Shown here in pieces: positions 31,235-37,163 of a DNA stretch of 37,163 nucleotides. Within the stretch, counting starts at the first letter, position 1. Each line of letters starts with the position of its first letter. The position numbers and the translations under genes were made by a program. Under the pieces are notes generated by a model. That model searched no databases. It was not told where the DNA came from and saw only the letters and a list, made by a program, of their open reading frames with translations. The DNA comes from Oscillospiraceae bacterium (GTDB taxonomy: Bacteria > Bacillota > Clostridia > Oscillospirales > Oscillospiraceae). Where the stretch lies: NCBI GenBank assembly GCA_017449185.1, contig JAFSJZ010000057.1, forward strand, positions 1 through 37,163, given 5' to 3'.

Positions 31235-31654
31235 TCAGGTTTTCCATTTATCCCCGGTCAGCAGATCACGCAGCGTGACCGTGTCGAGATAGGCGTTGGT
31301 CAGCTCGTCGAGCTCACGCCACATCGGCAGCGTCGGGCAGGCGGATGCCTGCTCGCATGCGATCCCGTCGGCACGGATGCAGGATACGGGAGCGAGCTTG
31401 TCCTCCGTGCAGCGGAGGATCTCACCGACGGAGTAGCCCTCCGGCTGGCGGAGCAGGGCATAGCCGCCCTCCTTGCCGCGGCTGCTGTCGACGAGACCGG
31501 CTTTTTTCAGCGCGCCGACGATAGCCTCAAGATACTTCATGGAAATATCCTGCCGGTCGGCGATCGTCTTGAGCGAGATAAAACCGTCTTCAGGGTGCTG
31601 AGCCAGGTCGAGCATGACGCGCAGCGCGTAGCGGCCCTTACTGGTGACGTTCAA
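31235..31654 (-). CDS. iscR: Rrf2-family transcriptional regulator (IscR-like)
   Basis: A 139-residue winged-helix regulator. TSKGRYALRVMLDLA opens the DNA-binding region, the ISMKYLEAIVGALKKAGLV segment is the recognition helix, and SSRGKEGGYALLR is the wing. The three cysteines expected to hold a 2Fe-2S cluster are in the SCIRADGIACEQASAC segment (about 90-106). IscR-type proteins sense cluster status and repress the isc genes. The start is TTG 31654, chosen because AAAGGAGGG lies seven bases upstream; longer extensions have no ribosome site. Upstream DNA carries an inverted repeat that could be its operator. Confidence 0.9.
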   Translation of the reverse strand: MNVTSKGRYALRVMLDLAQHPEDGFISLKTIADRQDISMKYLEAIVGALKKAGLVDSSRGKEGGYALLRQPEGYSVGEILRCTEDKLAPVSCIRADGIACEQASACPTLPMWRELDELTNAYLDTVTLRDLLTGDKWKT

Positions 31655-31671
31655 AAGCAGCCCTCCTTTAC

Positions 31672-31726
31672 AATTCCTATTGCCTTGCTGTGAATTAAAT
31701 CTACCACAATTTTTATAGGAATTAAA
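31672..31726 (-). promoter_or_regulatory. Likely iscR promoter and Rrf2 operator
   Basis: Nine-base inverted copies AATTCCTAT (31672-31680) and ATAGGAATT (31715-31723) flank a weak promoter on the minus strand, TTTAAT (31721-31726) and TAGATT (31698-31703) with 17-base spacing. One half-site covers the -35 edge and the other the early leader, as expected for self-repression. The pairing with IscR is inferred from position. Confidence 0.5.
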
Positions 31727-31745
31727 GAGAGAAGCATGGCTAGAG

Positions 31746-31764
31746 CTGTGCATTTTTTGCACAG
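31746..31764. promoter_or_regulatory. Palindrome in the iscR-transporter intergenic region
   Basis: CTGTGCA (31746-31752) and TGCACAG (31758-31764) form a perfect 7-base inverted repeat around TTTTT. It lies about 20 bases upstream of the -35 of the transporter promoter. No T run follows on either side, so it is more likely an operator than a terminator. Confidence 0.4.
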
Positions 31765-31783
31765 TAAAACGCACAAATAAAGA

Positions 31784-31811
31784 TTGCTTTATTTGACTAA
31801 TGTGCTATCAT
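31784..31811 (+). promoter_or_regulatory. Probable promoter of the amino-acid transporter operon
   Basis: TTGCTT (31784-31789) and TATCAT (31806-31811) are 16 bases apart. TTGACT at 31794-31799 is a second possible -35 but lacks a good -10. Confidence 0.5.
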
Positions 31812-31869
31812 GCTAACATACAAAAGAAAAAGAGAAAAAAACACAAGAGATCTTTGGGAGGAAAAGAAA

Positions 31870-32673
31870 ATGAAGATGAAAAAGATGATTTGCCTGATGC
31901 TGGCGCTGGTCATGGTCCTTTGCCTCTGCGCCTGCGGCAAGACCGAAGCCCCTGCGGAGAAAAAAGTTTTTATCATGGGCATCGACCCCGAGTATCCGCC
32001 CTTCAGCTATCTGGGCGACGACGGCAACTACGGCGGCTTTGACGTAGAGGTATGCCAGGCTGTCTGTGATTATCTGGGCTGGGAGCTGAAGATCTTCGGC
32101 GTGAACTGGGACGAGAAGCTGGTCCAGCTCGACGCGAAGGAATGCGACTGCGTCTGGTCCGGCATGACGATCCTCGACTCCATGAAGGAAGCCGGCTATG
32201 TGATCTCCGCGCCCTACTATGACAACACGCAGGTGCTGGTCGTAAAGGCCGACGGCGGCCTCGCCTCTTCGGCGGATCTGGCCGGCAAGATCGTGGCGGT
32301 CCAGCTCGGCACCTCCGGCGAAACGCTGCTGCAGGGTGATCTGGCCGATCTCGCTTCCACCTTCTCGAATATTGTCACCTGCAACAGCTTTCTGACCTGC
32401 TTCACCGAGCTCGAAGGCGGCGCTGTCGACGCGGTGTTCGTGGATCTGCCCGTCGCGGCGAGCTACGTCGCCAAGAAAGACGGCCTTACGATCATCGACG
32501 AGAACCTCGGCGCCGAACAGTACGGCATCGCTTTCCGTTCCGGCGACGCGGAGCTGTGCGCCCAGGTCGACGCGGCGGTGCAGGCGCTCGTGGCGAACGG
32601 GACCTACGCCAAGATCGCGGAGAAGGAAGAATACGCCGAGATCGTCAACAATCTGCTGTTCCTCAACGGCTGA
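31870..32673 (+). CDS. Amino-acid ABC transporter substrate-binding lipoprotein
   Basis: A 267-residue solute-binding protein of the polar amino-acid class (family 3). A lipoprotein signal with Cys22 in LCLCAC(G) is followed by MGIDPEYPPFSYL, the classic first strand of these proteins. GGFDVEVCQAV and WSGMTI form the ligand cleft, and VDAVFVDLPVAASYV lies on the second lobe. It delivers substrate to the permease and ATPase encoded just downstream. ATG 31870 has GGGAGGAAAAG upstream; an in-frame ATG 20 codons earlier lacks a site. The substrate cannot be read from sequence; cystine, histidine or another polar amino acid are options. Confidence 0.93.
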   Translation: MKMKKMICLMLALVMVLCLCACGKTEAPAEKKVFIMGIDPEYPPFSYLGDDGNYGGFDVEVCQAVCDYLGWELKIFGVNWDEKLVQLDAKECDCVWSGMTILDSMKEAGYVISAPYYDNTQVLVVKADGGLASSADLAGKIVAVQLGTSGETLLQGDLADLASTFSNIVTCNSFLTCFTELEGGAVDAVFVDLPVAASYVAKKDGLTIIDENLGAEQYGIAFRSGDAELCAQVDAAVQALVANGTYAKIAEKEEYAEIVNNLLFLNG

Positions 32674-32693
32674 TCCTTTGCTGTGATCCCATT

Positions 32694-32733
32694 CTCATCC
32701 CGGGAGCGCGCTGTTCCGCACTCCCGGGATGAG
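32694..32733 (+). terminator. Intercistronic hairpin between binding protein and permease genes
   Basis: A 13-bp perfect stem, CTCATCCCGGGAG (32694-32706) with CTCCCGGGATGAG (32721-32733), lacks a T run. In transporter operons such hairpins usually stabilise or partly terminate the upstream message so that more binding protein than permease is made. Confidence 0.75.
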
Positions 32734-32767
32734 CGCGTGTTTATTCCAGAAAAACGGGGGGTTCCCG

Positions 32768-33415
32768 ATGTCGTTACTGACCATGATCGTCAAGATGAGC
32801 GAGGGTCTCGGAAAGACCTGCGCCATCTTTTTTCTGACGCTTTTGTTTGCACTTCCTCTGGGCATGATCGTGGCCCTGCTCCGTATGAGCAAAATCAAGG
32901 TCGTGTCCGCCGTGACGCGCTTTTTCATCACGATCCTGCGCGGCACGCCGCTGATGCTGCAGCTGCTGGCGGTCACCTACGGACCGTATTATCTCTTCGG
33001 CACGACGGTCGCCCGCAACAAGCTCGTCCCGGTCGTGATCGCCTTCGCGATCAACTACGCGGCCTACTTCGCGGAGATCTACCGCGGCGGGATCGAATCG
33101 ATCTCCGTCGGACAGTATGAAGCGGCGGAGGTGCTGGGCTATACGAAGCTGCAGACCTTCCTGCGGATCATCCTCCCGCAGGTGGTCAAGCGCATCATGC
33201 CGAGCGTCACCAACGAGGTGGTTACGCTCGTCAAGGACACGTCGATGGCCTTCACGGTCTCCTATCAGGAGATGTTCACGATCGGCAAGCAGATCGCCAA
33301 CTCCCAGACAAGCTTCATGCCCTTTGTGGTGGCGGGCGTGTTTTACTACGTCTTCAACGCCGTCGTCGATTATGTGATGGGCCGGATCGAGAAGCGGCTG
33401 GATTACTACCGGTAA
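32768..33415 (+). CDS. Amino-acid ABC transporter permease
   Basis: A 215-residue membrane protein with about five spans. It carries the [17 protein letters not shown] segment (here [14 protein letters not shown]) of the HisM/GlnP family and the EAA loop, [21 protein letters not shown], which contacts the ATPase. A single permease gene implies a homodimer. The start is ATG 32768, with the GGGGGG ribosome site 4-9 bases upstream; 13 more in-frame codons before it have no site. It is 17 bases from the ATPase gene. Confidence 0.93.
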   Translation: MSLLTMIVKMSEGLGKTCAIFFLTLLFALPLGMIVALLRMSKIKVVSAVTRFFITILRGTPLMLQLLAVTYGPYYLFGTTVARNKLVPVVIAFAINYAAYFAEIYRGGIESISVGQYEAAEVLGYTKLQTFLRIILPQVVKRIMPSVTNEVVTLVKDTSMAFTVSYQEMFTIGKQIANSQTSFMPFVVAGVFYYVFNAVVDYVMGRIEKRLDYYR

Positions 33416-33432
33416 GGAGGGGAGAAAAAGAC

Positions 33433-34185
33433 ATGGCAGAAGAGAGCATTCTTTCCATTCGCAGCCTGCAGAAGTCTTTCGACTCCCTGACGGTTCTGCA
33501 GGATATCTCCCTGTCCGTCGAGCGGGGGAACGTGATCTCTGTGATCGGCCCCTCCGGCTCGGGCAAGTCGACGCTGCTGCGCTGCGCGACCTTCCTCGAG
33601 ACCGCGGACGGCGGGGACATCCTCTATGACGGACAGTATGCGCTGCGGGACGGCGTCTACGCGCCGAAGGCGGAGCTGAGCCGCTTCCGCACGCGCTTCG
33701 GCCTGGTGTTTCAAAACTTTCAGCTCTTCCCGCACTACTCGGTCATGAAGAACGTCACCGAGGCGCCGGTCCTCCACGGTGAGGACAGAGAGGAGGTCCG
33801 CGAGCGCGGCTTGGAGCTGCTGAAAAAAATGGGGTTGGAGGGAAAAGAGAACGCCTATCCCTACCAGCTCTCCGGCGGCCAGCAGCAGCGCGTGGCGATC
33901 GCACGCGCCCTCGCCATGCGGCCCGAGATCCTTTTCTTTGACGAGCCGACCTCGGCACTTGACCCGGAGCTGACAGGCGAGGTCCTCAAGGTCATCCGTC
34001 AGCTTGCGGAGGAGAAAATGACGATGGTGGTCGTCACACACGAGATGCCCTTTGCCAGGGCCGTCAGCAACCGCGTGATCTTCATGGCCGGCGGCGTGAT
34101 CGTCGAGCAGGGCGATCCGCTGCAGGTCTTTGACGATCCGCAGGAGGAGAGGACGCGTCAGTTCCTGCGGGTATTTGAGCGATGA
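33433..34185 (+). CDS. Amino-acid ABC transporter ATP-binding protein
   Basis: A 250-residue ATPase of the polar amino-acid class. Walker [10 protein letters not shown] is near residues 39-47, the Q-loop [10 protein letters not shown] is near 95-104, the signature LSGGQQQR is near 146, Walker [14 protein letters not shown] follows, and the switch histidine is in VVTHEM. ATG 33433 has AAGGAGGGG upstream. Its stop codon overlaps the start of the racemase-like gene by four bases, so the two are translationally coupled. Confidence 0.95.
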   Translation: MAEESILSIRSLQKSFDSLTVLQDISLSVERGNVISVIGPSGSGKSTLLRCATFLETADGGDILYDGQYALRDGVYAPKAELSRFRTRFGLVFQNFQLFPHYSVMKNVTEAPVLHGEDREEVRERGLELLKKMGLEGKENAYPYQLSGGQQQRVAIARALAMRPEILFFDEPTSALDPELTGEVLKVIRQLAEEKMTMVVVTHEMPFARAVSNRVIFMAGGVIVEQGDPLQVFDDPQEERTRQFLRVFER

Positions 34186-35000
34186 GCGCGCCGCGTGTGA
34201 GCATCTTCGATCCGACGGGGAACGTGACCGCCCTGGTCGAAGATGAGATCGAGATCTCGGCGCAGAGCGCCTTTGCCGCCGCGGTCATGGAGCGCTTTCC
34301 GGAGGTCGAGCAGGTCGGCTTCGTCCGCTTGCCCGCAAACGGCGAGCGCATCGCGCTGCGCATGGCCGGGGGCGAGTTCTGCGGCAACGCCGCGATGAGC
34401 GCGGCCGCGCTGCTGCTTTTGCGCCGCGGCCTTGAGAGCGATGACCGGCAGCGTGTGATGATCGACTTTTCCGGCGTCGGGGAAGCGGTGGAGGTCCGTC
34501 TGCGCAGAGAAGAAAAAAACCTCTTCCGCAGCTCCGTCCGCATGCCGCCCGCCCGGGAGATCACGGAGATGAGCGTCTCCGTCGGCGGCGTCGAGGAGAC
34601 GCTTCCTCTCGTGCGGATGCAGGGCATCAGCCACGTCCTCGTCACGCCCGCATCGCGCTTTTTCGCGATGCGTGAAGACAGAACGGCCGCGGAGGAAACG
34701 GCACGGGGACTCTGCCAAGCGCTCGGCGCAGACGCGCTGGGACTGATGTTCCTCGAGGGCGAGGCGCCGCGCTGCCGTCTCACGCCGCTCGTATTCGTTC
34801 CCGGCAGCGGCACGGTTTTCTGGGAGAGATCCTGCGCCAGCGGCAGCGCCGCCGCGGCCATGGCGCTCTCGGCCTGCCGCGGCGAGCCTGTCAGGCTGGA
34901 ATTCTCCGAGCCCGGCGGCACACTCTCGGCGGAGAGCGACGTCTCGCGGGGCGAGACGTGGCTTTTCGGCACGACGCGCCTCATCGAAGAGAACGGATGA
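34182..35000 (+). CDS. DapF-fold amino-acid racemase/epimerase, CntK-like
   Basis: A 272-residue protein with the DapF double-domain fold and two catalytic thiols: Cys67 in [11 protein letters not shown] and Cys218 in [10 protein letters not shown]. These match the paired cysteines of cofactor-independent racemases. Details such as the TGNVTALV opening, EQVGF (43-47), the [10 protein letters not shown] block and EPGGTL near the end resemble the histidine racemase CntK more than a true diaminopimelate epimerase, whose MCGNGIRC block is absent. No CntL or CntM partner is visible, so staphylopine synthesis is unlikely here. ATG 34182 overlaps the transporter ATPase stop as ATGA, tying the enzyme to the importer. 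Substrate is inferred, not shown. Confidence 0.82.
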   Translation: MSAPRVSIFDPTGNVTALVEDEIEISAQSAFAAAVMERFPEVEQVGFVRLPANGERIALRMAGGEFCGNAAMSAAALLLLRRGLESDDRQRVMIDFSGVGEAVEVRLRREEKNLFRSSVRMPPAREITEMSVSVGGVEETLPLVRMQGISHVLVTPASRFFAMREDRTAAEETARGLCQALGADALGLMFLEGEAPRCRLTPLVFVPGSGTVFWERSCASGSAAAAMALSACRGEPVRLEFSEPGGTLSAESDVSRGETWLFGTTRLIEENG

Positions 35001-35014
35001 GCACAAAGGAGATC

Positions 35015-35044
35015 AAAAAGCCTTCCGGGAGGAAGGCTTTTTAT
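35015..35044 (+). terminator. Terminator of the transporter-racemase operon
   Basis: A 12-bp stem, AAAAAGCCTTCC (35015-35026) with GGAAGGCTTTTT (35031-35042), has a 4-base loop and T-rich end. Confidence 0.93.
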
Positions 35045-35045
35045 A

Positions 35046-35075
35046 TTGACTAAAGCACTTCAAATAAGGTAAAAT
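35046..35075 (+). promoter_or_regulatory. Promoter of the holB-ricT operon
   Basis: TTGACT (35046-35051) and TAAAAT (35070-35075) are 18 bases apart, directly after the preceding terminator. The leader to holB is about 35 bases. Confidence 0.8.
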
Positions 35076-35116
35076 GGCTCGGATAGACAGTTCCGGCCGC
35101 AAAGGGGGATCGAGAG

Positions 35117-35914
35117 ATGAGAGAGCTTCGCTTCAAAAGCGCGGACGAGCTCGCCCACGCCTATATCCTCGTCTCACCCTCAACAGAGGAACGCGGCCGC
35201 GCGGCCGAAACCCTGGCCGCCGCCATACTCTGCAGCGCGCAGGGAAGCGTGCCCTGCGGCCGGTGCCGCGATTGCCGCAAGGTGCGCGAGGGGATCCACC
35301 CCGATCTCATCCGCGTCTCACGCCTCAGCGACGACAAGGGAAAGCAAAAGCGCGAGATCATGATCGACCAGATCCGCGCCGTCGTCACCGATTCGGTGGT
35401 GCTGCCCAACGAGGCCTCGCGCAAGGTCTATCTCATCGAGGACGCCGACACGATGAACATCCCCGCGCAGAACGCCGCGCTCAAGCTGCTCGAGGAGCCG
35501 CCGAAGAGCGTGTACTTCCTGCTCTGCGCCGCCAACGCGCAGATGCTGCTTGAAACCGTGCGCTCGCGCTGCGCCGAGATCGTCTGCTCCGCGCGGGAGG
35601 ACGAGCCCGACGCCGAGGCGTGCAGGCTTGCCGAGGAATTCGTCAAGCGCTGCGCGGAGGGCGACGAGGCCGCGCTCTTCCGCTGGTGCGCCGCGAACGA
35701 GGGCCTGGACGGGACCGCCGCGGCAAAGGTCTGCGACTGCGTGTGCGCGCTGCTGCGGGACATGCTGTGTCGGAGAAAAAGCCCGCTCGGCATGAGCGAG
35801 CGGCAGGTATATGAGCTTGAACAGCTGACGGAGAGATGCCTCGGCATGCTGAAGATGAACGTCTCCGTCAAACACGTCTTCGGCCTGCTGGCCGTCGACG
35901 GGATCCGAGAATGA
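35117..35914 (+). CDS. holB: DNA polymerase III delta' subunit (HolB-like)
   Basis: A 265-residue clamp-loader subunit. The AAA+ fold is present, but the P-loop region (SPSTEERGRA, about 20-29) lacks GKT, as expected for the non-hydrolysing delta' subunit. A zinc module is formed by Cys39, Cys47, Cys50 and Cys53. KVYLIEDADTMN and AALKLLEEPP are the Walker B-like and sensor segments, and the SRC motif is in VRSRCAE. It is shorter than the ~330-residue norm, with a reduced C-terminal collar domain. ATG 35117 has AAAGGGGGATC upstream. It is followed after 13 bases by ricT, an arrangement also found in Bacillus. Confidence 0.92.
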   Translation: MRELRFKSADELAHAYILVSPSTEERGRAAETLAAAILCSAQGSVPCGRCRDCRKVREGIHPDLIRVSRLSDDKGKQKREIMIDQIRAVVTDSVVLPNEASRKVYLIEDADTMNIPAQNAALKLLEEPPKSVYFLLCAANAQMLLETVRSRCAEIVCSAREDEPDAEACRLAEEFVKRCAEGDEAALFRWCAANEGLDGTAAAKVCDCVCALLRDMLCRRKSPLGMSERQVYELEQLTERCLGMLKMNVSVKHVFGLLAVDGIRE

Positions 35915-35927
35915 AGAGGACGATACA

Positions 35928-37163
35928 TTGATCGAAGTAATCAGTACCAAATTCAAGAACAAGGGGAAGGTCTATTTCTTCTCCCCGAACGGGCTGCAGA
36001 TCCGCAGCGGCGACAAGGTCATCGTCGAAACGGCCAAGGGCCTCGAGATTGCGGACTGCTGCCGCGGCAACCACGCGGTGGAGGACACCGCCGTCGTGCA
36101 GCCGCTGCGCGCGGTGGTGCGCGTCGCCACGACGGACGATCTGCGCGTGGCCGAAATCAATAAAAAACGCGAAAAGGAAGCCTTTGTGATCTGCGAGAAG
36201 AAGATCGCCGAGCACGGCCTCGACATGAAGCTCGTGGACGTGGAGTGCAATTTCGAAGGCAACAAGACCACCTTTTTCTTTACCTCCAACGGCCGCGTGG
36301 ACTTCCGCGAGCTGGTGCGCGACCTCGCGGGCATCTTCCGCAACCGCATCGAGCTCAGGCAGATCGGCGTGCGCGACGAGGCCAAGATGATCGGCGGCAT
36401 CGGCATCTGCGGCCGCCCCTACTGCTGCAGTCAGTTTCTGGAGGATTTCCAGCCCGTGTCCACGAAGATGGCCAAGGTGCAGTCCCTCTCGCTCAACCCG
36501 GCGAAGATCTCGGGCAGCTGCGGGCGGCTCATGTGCTGCCTGCGCTACGAGCAGGAGGCCTATGAGGATCTGGTCAAGAACGTGCCAAAGCAGGGCAGCT
36601 TCGTGGAGACCAAGGACGGCTTCGGCACCGCCGTGCAGGTCAATCTCCTGCGCCAGACCGTGAAGGTGCGCCTCGACGGCGACAATGACGAGCTCCGGCT
36701 CTACAAGCCCAATGAGCTGATCGCCGTGCCCGGCGGCCGCCCGAAGGACGGGGAGACGCCGGTGTCCACCTTCAAGTATGTCCCCGAACCCGAGCCGGAG
36801 GAGCTCGAGGAGCCCGAGACCGAGAACCCCTGGTTTGTCGAGCCGCAGTACAACGACCCAAGTCTCAACGCCCCCGCCCCCGAGGCGCCGGAGGAGCCCG
36901 AGGTCAGGAAGAGCTCCCGCCGCCGCAGGAACAAGAAGCCGCGCGCCGAGGGCGAGAGCGCCGAAGTGAAGGTAGAGCCGAGACCGGAAGCCGCGCCCGC
37001 CGCGAAGGAGGGCGAAGGAAAGACCGGCCGCTCCCGCCGGGGCGGAAAGGGGAGGACCCAGACCGTCAAGGTGGAGGCGAAGGTCCGCGCCGAGCATGCC
37101 GGGGAGCAGGCCCCGAAGAAGGAAGCCCCCCCGAAGAAGGAGAGCGCCGCGCCCAGGAAGGAG
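35928..37163 (+). CDS. ricT: RicT/YaaT-like PSP1-domain protein with long low-complexity tail (3' end outside window)
   Basis: At least 412 residues, open to the end of the window. Residues 1 to ~265 match RicT (YaaT), a cytoplasmic Fe-S protein that in Bacillus works with RicA and RicF in RNA maturation by RNase Y and in sporulation. The cluster cysteines are in CGRPYCC (161, 166, 167) and SCGRLMCC (198, 203, 204). From ~270 the protein continues with a Pro/Glu-rich stretch and then alternating basic (RRRRNKKPR, GRSRRGGKGR) and Ala/Pro/Glu-rich segments, absent from the ~275-residue Bacillus protein. The start is TTG 35928, with AGAGGA seven bases upstream; no ATG lies near. It follows holB in the same operon. 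Confidence 0.9.
   Translation, partial: MIEVISTKFKNKGKVYFFSPNGLQIRSGDKVIVETAKGLEIADCCRGNHAVEDTAVVQPLRAVVRVATTDDLRVAEINKKREKEAFVICEKKIAEHGLDMKLVDVECNFEGNKTTFFFTSNGRVDFRELVRDLAGIFRNRIELRQIGVRDEAKMIGGIGICGRPYCCSQFLEDFQPVSTKMAKVQSLSLNPAKISGSCGRLMCCLRYEQEAYEDLVKNVPKQGSFVETKDGFGTAVQVNLLRQTVKVRLDGDNDELRLYKPNELIAVPGGRPKDGETPVSTFKYVPEPEPEELEEPETENPWFVEPQYNDPSLNAPAPEAPEEPEVRKSSRRRRNKKPRAEGESAEVKVEPRPEAAPAAKEGEGKTGRSRRGGKGRTQTVKVEAKVRAEHAGEQAPKKEAPPKKESAAPRKE

Noticed and set aside
31746..31764. Terminator for iscR-region or upstream transcription
   Set aside because: The palindrome has no T run on either strand and does not follow a gene end.
34182..35000. Annotation as diaminopimelate epimerase (dapF)
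   Set aside because: The MCGNGIRC and ACGSGAC blocks of DapF are changed in ways that fit CntK-type racemases, and no lysine-pathway gene is nearby.

Overview
The window is GC-rich, tightly packed chromosomal DNA from a low-GC-phylum Gram-positive bacterium of the Clostridia (a high-GC Oscillospiraceae-like gut anaerobe is my best guess). The reasons are strong AGGAGG-type ribosome sites, TTGACA/TATAAT promoters, a holB-ricT pair, an iscR-iscS-iscU operon, a lipoprotein-based amino-acid importer, an L-cysteine desulfidase, a TagO-type lipid-linked sugar transferase and an HtrA with an N-terminal anchor. The taxonomy is inference, because no rRNA or other marker lies here. I see no phage, IS element, CRISPR array, rRNA or tRNA, and no gene-free stretch longer than about 300 bases.

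Layout. 1-1760 (+): the end of guaB, a hairpin, then a cysteine desulfidase. 1762-2313 (-): a histidine phosphatase. 2442-4211 (+): a membrane-anchored carboxylesterase. 4273-9926 (-): a coupled operon of an FHA-FtsW/RodA fusion, a class B penicillin-binding protein, an ABC-F ATPase and a YdcF-like membrane protein. 10056-15910 (-): an aromatic operon aroF-aroB-aroA-aroC/aroQ-aroE/aroK with two gene fusions and every junction overlapping by four bases. 16098-17441 (-): htrA. 17657-20339: gltX and trpS, divergently transcribed from promoters that share one -35 region. 20410-22327: tagO (+), meeting tail to tail a set of three small uncharacterised genes (-). 22410-24612 (+): a YfcE-like phosphoesterase, a P-loop/CYTH fusion protein and a zinc-ribbon membrane protein. 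24678-28075 (-): mnmG, mnmA and an AT-richer gene of unknown function. 28276-29424 (+): a surface-anchored protein with a Pro-Glu-Thr spacer. 29547-31654 (-): iscR-iscS-iscU. 31870-35000 (+): an amino-acid ABC importer whose ATPase gene is coupled to a DapF/CntK-like racemase. 35117-37163 (+): holB and a ricT with an unusually long tail that runs off the window.

How the genes work together. The aro operon supplies every enzyme from DAHP synthase to chorismate except 3-dehydroquinate dehydratase, and adds chorismate mutase toward phenylalanine and tyrosine. The FHA-FtsW and PBP pair looks like a septal or elongation peptidoglycan polymerase/transpeptidase with a built-in phosphothreonine-binding module. 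MnmG and MnmA both modify U34 of tRNA, and MnmA needs sulfur that IscS can supply. The importer-racemase unit suggests uptake plus stereochemical conversion of an amino acid, possibly histidine.

The least explained items are the three small genes at 21443-22327, the racemase-importer unit, the P-loop/CYTH protein, the orphan gene after mnmA and the AroC-AroQ fusion.
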